In this document: positions 24,549-32,652 of the stretch, piece by piece | How positions within the stretch are numbered: the stretch's first letter is position 1 | Layout of the letters: the number at the start of each line of letters is the position of its first letter | Assembly: GCA_000277445.1 (NCBI GenBank) | Contig: AJWJ01000255.1 | Location: 1 to 32,652, forward strand | Reading direction: 5' to 3' | From: Polysphondylium violaceum | Taxonomy: Eukaryota; Evosea; Eumycetozoa; Dictyosteliales; Dictyosteliaceae | Length of the DNA: 32,652 nt | Program-made: the position numbers and the translations under genes | The notes under the pieces: generated by a model | What the model saw: only the letters and a program-made list of their open reading frames with translations | Database searches by the model: none | Told to the model about the DNA's origin: nothing

Positions 24549-26222
24549 TTATTTATAGATTGAAAATGTACTCTTTAGATAATGAACATATTTCATAGAG
24601 GTTGGTAAGATGTGACGATTGATGTTGGGTATGTCTGTGTATAGATATAGGCAACCAAAAGGGATCGCACCATAGGACCTGATGGTAACATTTTTTGTTG
24701 TTAGTTGGACCAGAGATTGGGGCAAGGAGGCTACAGGTAGAATACTTGTATCTAAATCCAAGCATTCCAGTGAAAGTTGTCGAATAGAGGTATTTGAGTG
24801 TATTGAAAAGTTTGATTCTATCTTTTCAAATTTAATCTTTATATTGTTGACGTTGGACACCAGCGTGGAAATTGATTTGTCGAGGGTATTGGTTACCAGG
24901 GTTTTCAAATGATTGAGCGGACCTATGTCGGCAAAGGAACCTTGGAAAGAGTTTAGTCTGAGCTCGGTCAATGAGGAGGGCAATGATAAAGGTTCTAGCG
25001 TATTTTGAAAAGAGATGAGTAAGAGTGTTTGCAAATGACTTGGCAAGACGTTTTGTATGAGAGGGAGGTTGTAGCTTTCAAGCGATAGTTTTGTAAGAGA
25101 CGCAGGAAGCGAGCCAGCAGTAAGTTTGTGGAATGCAAAGCACGGTAGGTCTAGGGTTTTGAGGCTATCTGGCAAAACACCTTGCTCGAGAGGACTGTTG
25201 AAGCTAAAGATGCGCAAATACTCCAAGCACGGTGGAAGCACACCTTTATCTATCTTTCCTACGCAAAAATCGACACACAGATACCTGAGTTGCAACAGTT
25301 GTTGAAACATGCTAAAGTGTATATTTCCTACAGAGTCACAAGACAGCTGCTCCAATGCCAGAGGTATAGAGCCTTGTTGAAACTTTATATTGTCACCATA
25401 GAATTTAAGTTGTCTCACATGAGAGGGTATTTGATTTGGTTTCAGTTCAACGTCGAATCCATAGATGTTTATAGAAGATATCCATTGGTTGTCGTGTAGC
25501 CACTCCAACGACTCTATGGAATCGATTCTGAATTCAAGATTCTTGAATACGCAGTTGTTGTTTGGGGGATGAGTAAATCTTTTTACAAGAGCAAGGTTAC
25601 AAAAGTAGTCCAAGTCAATCAAGGATTCAGGAAAACGATATTCCTGTACACTATTAGCCCCACGAATATTCTTTGAAAAATCAATAGTCTTTGGCAGTCT
25701 AAGTATTTTTAGATTGCTGGGTAGAATGGAAATTATATCGTGAAACACTTGAATATCCTGACTAGCATAGATTGAGCTTCTTATCTCCAATTCAATGATG
25801 GACGCAGGTAGTTTTCCTATTTCTCTGAGTTTATCACTAATATAAACAGACAATTTATGAACACCATCATGTATAATGTTGTTATTACTACTATTATTGT
25901 TGTTGTTGTTGCTACTTCGTTGTACTAGTTGTTGTTGTTGTATAGATAGATCTACACCATAGTCAATAAATAGACTATTAATGAGATATCTATATTTATT
26001 ATTTTGAAACAGTACCAATTGGTCAGTATTCTTTATTATAAATCTAATATTTATATTGTAGTTCAATTTATCATTGTTTGTTAATAATTCTAGATATTTA
26101 AAATTTTCATTCAAATACTCTAAATCTATTTTAATAATTAATCCTCTACATAAATGATTTCTAATTAGTTTTCTAATAAAACAATTTCTCCAAATTAGAT
26201 AAAAGAGATTACTTGTTTTCAT
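24549..26222 (-). CDS. FNIP-repeat protein
   Basis: A single exon of 557 codons begins at an AAAATG start. The N-terminus (LFYLIWRNCFIRKLIRNHL) is typical of the dictyostelid FNIP-repeat family. A Gln-rich and then Asn/Ser-rich stretch lies near residues 97-116. From about residue 265 there are at least seven units of about 22 residues of the pattern LPxSLxxLxLxSF (for example GVLPDSLKTLDLPCF and GSLPASLTKLSLESY), a leucine-rich-repeat-like fold. There is no signal peptide or membrane segment, so it is probably intracellular and protein-binding. The family is large and mostly uncharacterised, and the partner cannot be told from sequence. Confidence 0.88.
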   Translation of the reverse strand: MKTSNLFYLIWRNCFIRKLIRNHLCRGLIIKIDLEYLNENFKYLELLTNNDKLNYNINIRFIIKNTDQLVLFQNNKYRYLINSLFIDYGVDLSIQQQQLVQRSSNNNNNNSSNNNIIHDGVHKLSVYISDKLREIGKLPASIIELEIRSSIYASQDIQVFHDIISILPSNLKILRLPKTIDFSKNIRGANSVQEYRFPESLIDLDYFCNLALVKRFTHPPNNNCVFKNLEFRIDSIESLEWLHDNQWISSINIYGFDVELKPNQIPSHVRQLKFYGDNIKFQQGSIPLALEQLSCDSVGNIHFSMFQQLLQLRYLCVDFCVGKIDKGVLPPCLEYLRIFSFNSPLEQGVLPDSLKTLDLPCFAFHKLTAGSLPASLTKLSLESYNLPLIQNVLPSHLQTLLLISFQNTLEPLSLPSSLTELRLNSFQGSFADIGPLNHLKTLVTNTLDKSISTLVSNVNNIKIKFEKIESNFSIHSNTSIRQLSLECLDLDTSILPVASLPQSLVQLTTKNVTIRSYGAIPFGCLYLYTDIPNINRHILPTSMKYVHYLKSTFSIYK

Positions 26223-26621
26223 TTTAAAATTAAAAATTATATTAATTTTTCATTTAAAAAAAAAAAAAAAGGGTAATAGAAGAATTATAGGGTTATCAAT
26301 CGTGGTACGCAAGATCAAGAAAGAGGTTGAAACCAGGTTCATTTGAATTCTTTTCTCACAGATTTTAATGTTTCTTTATTTTTTCTTTTTTAGCTGTATA
26401 ATTGATGCATTCTATTTGATGTTGTTCATAAAAAAGAGATTTATCATTTTAAATTAATTTAGAATTTAAAAAAAAGGAATATTTTTGAAAGTTGATTTGG
26501 TTTAGAGGTAGTGAGTAGAAAAATATTTATTTACATGTAATGATTTTTTTGAATATAAATATATAAGTTTTTTAATTTAATTTTTTAATATTTTATAATA
26601 TAAAGAAAAGTTAGAGACCTA
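26223..26621. other. Spacer between FNIP gene and small Cys-rich gene
   Basis: AT-rich DNA of about 400 nt with an A-run near the FNIP start (about 26256-26270) and long T/A stretches near the small gene's stop. It should contain the FNIP promoter and the 3' flank of the Cys-rich gene. I see no RNA gene and no convincing reading frame. Confidence 0.55.
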
Positions 26622-26813
26622 TTATCGGTATCTAGCATTTCTAAATACTTGGCATTGAGTACATCTACATCCTTTGCCATAATCTCTGCATGGATAGAGT
26701 CTTCCTAAACCTGCACCAGCTCCACCATGAGTTGTTCTAGCATCTTGACATTGTCTACATTGACAACCTCTGCCAAAGTCTTTACATGGAATTCCAATTA
26801 AACCAAGGGTCAT
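26622..26813 (-). CDS. 63-residue Cys-rich protein with duplicated CxxxxxxCxCxxC motif
   Basis: A short open frame starts at an ATG preceded by AAA and ends at TAA. It encodes two copies of the same motif: PCKDFGRGCQCRQC (Cys 10, 17, 19, 22) and PCRDYGKGCRCTQC (Cys 42, 49, 51, 54), each followed by a basic segment and joined by a Gly/Ala-rich linker. The eight Cys with no signal peptide suggest an intracellular metal-binding (zinc or copper) or redox-active peptide (inference). The conserved spacing and the coding-like composition in very AT-rich surroundings support a real gene. I do not recognise the family. Confidence 0.75.
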   Translation of the reverse strand: MTLGLIGIPCKDFGRGCQCRQCQDARTTHGGAGAGLGRLYPCRDYGKGCRCTQCQVFRNARYR

Positions 26814-27251
26814 TTTAAAAAAAGATTTGAGATATTTAATAGTAAAAAGTTGTTTGAATTTAAAGTTTTATTTGATTGTTATTTTAAATTTAAATTGGAT
26901 TCCATAGCTTTTATAAAGGAATGATTATTTAATTTACTTGATGAAGATTGGGCTCTGAATTATTTAAGTTTTGAAAACCAAAACTACATAATTTATGAGT
27001 TAATTATTCGTCAGGAAATTAAAGGCGAGTCCTGGTGAGTTTTACTATGTCCTATTTTCCCTTTGATTCTCCAAAAGTTTTTTTCACAAATTTGTGAGAA
27101 TTGTTGAAATTTAGGTTCCTAATATTAAGAGTTTTTGTTTTTTTAAAATTGTGGAGAATAAACTAATAAATTTATTAAAAATGTCGACATAGTATTTAGA
27201 TAACTAGATATCAAACTTTGATAAATATGTATATGCTAAATTAATAAATTA
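26814..27251. other. Spacer upstream of small Cys-rich gene
   Basis: About 440 nt of AT-rich DNA holds the promoter of the Cys-rich gene and the 3' flank of the exchanger gene. A perfect 14-nt palindrome (TCACAAATTTGTGA) lies at 27084-27097, and a GC-richer patch at about 27010-27055. I see no gene in it. Confidence 0.55.
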
Positions 27252-29342
27252 TTATTTTTTTGAATGAGAAGATGAACTTGAAAATGTTGATTTTTGATTG
27301 ATCAATGATTTTGATTCACTACTTTTAGCCTTACTCGAAGAGGATGAAGAGGAAGTAGGAATATCATCATCGTCGTCCATAACACCAATTTCAAATTCAG
27401 AGTTGTTATTGTTGTTGATTGAAAAAGAATCGTTGTTCTTGTAATCATCGTCATCGTCAAAGTCGTAAACACTGCCCATTTCCATATCTTTGGATGATTG
27501 AACTAGTTTTTCAAAGATCTCAATGGCTTCGGTGGCCAAGGGAGGGACCTTTTTTCTAAACCATGGTTTAAAGTATTTGTCGTCGACCGACTGATACAGT
27601 TGAGATCTATCTTTGGCTTTGGATTTCTTGTTTAAGGGTTTATTGATATTATCAAGACTCTGATCAGAGGAAGATGTTTTGATACCCAGTATTTTCAAGA
27701 GAGGATAGGTACCAATGCCAAAGACAAATATGGTAAATATAACCATCAATATTGTACTGGTTCTGATAATCTTTGCATAATCAGATTCATAATCCAAGCC
27801 AAGCGAGAATGCAAATGCACCTCTAAGACCTGCAAACCAAATGGCAATTTGAATTTGAATGGATATCTTGTCTTTGAGAAACTTGTTTAAAATAAAGCAA
27901 ATTGGAAATACAGACATTGCTCTTGATAAACAAATAAAAAACTGTTTTGTATCGTATTAGTATATCTAATTGTTTTCTTACAAAGACAAATAATACAAAT
28001 TATACATACTATACTCCAAGTAAAGAGATCAGCATTAAAGGTGAAATCATGAAATGAAAATGTCATGCCAATGTAAATGAATACACAGGTTTCACAAATA
28101 AAGGCTGCAGTTCTAAATAGCTGATTGGATGTCAGCTTGGTGTAGGGTGACAAACTGTAGGCACCATATTGATTAAATGTGATACCACAAAAGAATACTG
28201 CCAGCACACCAGAGATATCCAAGGCGTTGGCCAAAACATAAGACATGTAGGAAAACATAATCATAAATATAGTCTCTAGTGCAGGGAATTTACCAATATT
28301 GATCCATTTCAGTAAAAGTGACAAAAGTAGTGCCATACCAATACCCAGACCTACACTACCGATCGCCACCAAAAAGAAGAGAGCTATATTGTAAAATATC
28401 ATTTTGGCTGTAAAAGGGCCTACCGATGTAACCGTACGATACAACATAATCGATGTGGCATCGTTTAAAATACTTTCGCCCAATACCAACATATAGAGAG
28501 TGGGATCGACGTTTAATGCTTGAAAGATAGCCAAAGTGCACACAGGATCTGTGCTACTGATGATAGCACCAAAACTAAGTGAATCTCTCAATGGTAAATA
28601 GATTGATAGACCAGTATGTCCAACACCAAAAATACCTAATCCTACCACAATAAATGTAATAAATGTTCCAAAGATTGCCAACATTAAAATACCTGATATA
28701 TGTTTAAAGAAATCTGTCTATAGTTTTTGTTTTATTAGTAATCATACTACTACAACTAATACTATGCAACACACTTACTTTGGGTAAAGAAAAACCAGTT
28801 TCAAAGATAATGGTTGGTAGAATGAATAAAAAGAATTTCTCGGGATCAAATGTGGCAACATGAGATACAATGTCACTGTGTGAAAATCTAAAGATAAGTC
28901 CAAGAATAACACCATAGACGACAATTGCAATTGATTCTGGTATAAATGGAATGTGAATAGAAACCATGAAATATACAATCATCACTGCACCAGTGAGAAT
29001 CATTAAAATCATGAAAATGATAATACTGGCGTCTTGTTGATTAGCCAATGCTCCTCCACTATTGTTGTTATTGGTGGCACTATTACTATTGCTATTGCTA
29101 TTACTATTACTATTGCTATTACTATTTGATGCACTTTCTCCATTACTAGAGCTACCCGTTTTGTCAGTGTTTACTTTACCGATCCCGACAAAATTAGGTA
29201 TATGTATCTTTATTTCATCATCGCCTGCCTCTTTAGTTTTTGTTGTTGTTGCTACAGAAGAAGGGGAGCAAGAAACAGCTGCAGTAATCGCCAATACCAA
29301 TAAAACGATAGTAGCTATCCATTTTAAAGAGCTATTTTTCAT
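27252..29342 (-). CDS. Na+/H+ exchanger, endosomal NHE6/7/9-like
   Basis: Three exons join in phase 0: 29342-28779, 28717-28010 and 27941-27252, giving about 653 residues. The N-terminus has a signal-peptide-like helix (ATIVLLVLAITAAVSC) and a Ser/Asn-rich luminal linker with an SN dipeptide run. Then come the exchanger helices with family motifs: IPFIPES, LPTIIFETGFSL, SSTDPVCTLAIF, GESILNDA (the Asn-Asp of the transport site) and WFAGLRGAFAFSL. TDPV and the FVFGIGTYPLL segment resemble intracellular NHE6/7/9 rather than plasma-membrane NHE1. CPA1 exchangers swap Na+ or K+ for H+ to set organelle or cytosolic pH (family knowledge). The cytoplasmic tail of about 145 residues is Asp- and Ser-rich. 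It is divergent from the ankyrin-C1-EF gene. Confidence 0.9.
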
Positions 29343-30231
29343 TATTGTTATTATTATTATTACTTTTGTTGTTGTTGTTGTAGTTTGTTTGTTGTTGCTT
29401 GTGTTGTGTATATTCTATATTAAATCAGAGTTTGATTTATTTTTTCTAAATGATTCCTCTACTGCTTTGAACCATTTGATATGTATTTAATTTGGATACG
29501 GTCTTTTTATATATATAATAATTACTTGTGTATATATATATATATAAAGATTAATACTAACATATACAATGTATGTAAACGTGGGAACGAAAAAGATATA
29601 AAAAATAAAATAAAATGAAATACAAAAAATATTCCCACCTCCGCAAGCGAGCTGTAGGAGAAAAAAAAATAAAAAAATAAAATATAAAAAAAAATCCAAA
29701 AAAAGACATTTGCGCAAGTTTAATCAGGGGAGTGTTTATGATTATGATCATCACTATCTTTTATTTATGGAGTTAATTATTATTTGTATGTTGGTTCTGC
29801 GAAGCATTCACTTGGTACCAAGTAGGAATACGATATTAATATCTTTTCTATGGTTTGTGTAAAAGATGACGTTAGCAGCCAAAATATCTTTCAAAAAGGC
29901 CCATCTTTTACGGAGAAAATTTTCAAAAAAAAATTAAAAAAAAAGAAAAATAAAAATATCTGTGTAAAAGTAAAAATATGTCACTCTCATTTGTTTTTTT
30001 TTTGTTTGTTGTGTTGTTCTCTTCTAGTCATCCATTACTATTCCCTTTTTCAATCACCATCCCACCACCATTCATTGCTTTTTCATTCCCTTTCAATTTT
30101 TTCAATTTTCGCACTTAAAAATTTGAGTTGTCTTCTTTTTTTCTCATATTGCACGCCATTTCTATCTATAGTTTGTAATTGTATATGTGCACAAGTAGAC
30201 AGTAGATTCATAGTAATACACAATCAATAAA
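29343..30231. promoter_or_regulatory. Divergent promoter region of exchanger and ankyrin-C1-EF genes
   Basis: This 889-nt AT-rich region lies between two divergent starts. It has GTT/ATT triplet runs next to the exchanger start (29343-29395), a TA-type repeat at about 29505-29548, and a 7-nt inverted repeat, GTGGGAA (29581) and TTCCCAC (29632), flanking an A-rich spacer. Pyrimidine-rich stretches (about 29980-30180) precede the plus-strand start. The open frames here are low-complexity and not called. Confidence 0.5.

Positions 30232-32652
<2,421 letters not shown>

Noticed and set aside
29062-29490. Plus-strand 142-codon Leu-rich frame
   Set aside because: It is the antisense of the Ser/Asn repeat of the exchanger plus promoter triplet runs, and is low-complexity.

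Overview
The window looks like a dictyostelid (social amoeba) nuclear genome. The basis is short AT-rich GT-AG introns (mostly 50-80 nt), very AT-rich spacers with long A and T runs, AAAATG-type start contexts, poly-Asn and Ser/Asn/Gln runs inside proteins, and families typical of this group: TIG/EGF surface proteins with a ComC-like membrane-proximal domain, and FNIP-repeat proteins. Coding DNA is locally GC-richer than I would expect of D. discoideum, so another dictyostelid genus is more likely. The species call is inference; all gene models were spliced by eye.

Layout. 1-251 (+): 3' end of a TIG/EGF-type membrane protein. 646-5199 (+): its complete tandem paralogue, with six EGF-like modules alternating with TIG domains. 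5385-16401 (-): a four-exon gene for a giant type I membrane protein of about 3527 residues, with about 20 tandem beta-sandwich (PPC-like) domains in two homologous halves. 16402-18018: divergent promoter region. 18019-22370 (+): a twelve-exon gene for a leucine-rich-repeat / mucin-like / TIG / EGF / ComC-like membrane protein of about 1190 residues. 22416-23661 (-): a four-exon FIT-family (fat storage-inducing transmembrane) ER protein. 24549-26222 (-): FNIP-repeat protein. 26622-26813 (-): 63-residue Cys-rich protein with a duplicated motif. 27252-29342 (-): three-exon Na+/H+ exchanger of the endosomal NHE6/7/9 type. 30232-end (+): ankyrin-C1-EF-hand protein, cut by the window edge in a poly-Asn run.

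How the genes relate. The first 22 kb are four cell-surface genes, all type I membrane proteins with EGF modules or family members expected to carry them. Two are tandem copies, and the giant protein and the LRR protein are transcribed divergently from one 1.6 kb region. This could be an adhesion or recognition cluster, which is inference. The remaining genes are an ordinary mixture (lipid droplet/ER, ion exchange, signalling) with no sign of joint function. I see no tRNA, rRNA, CRISPR or intact transposon.
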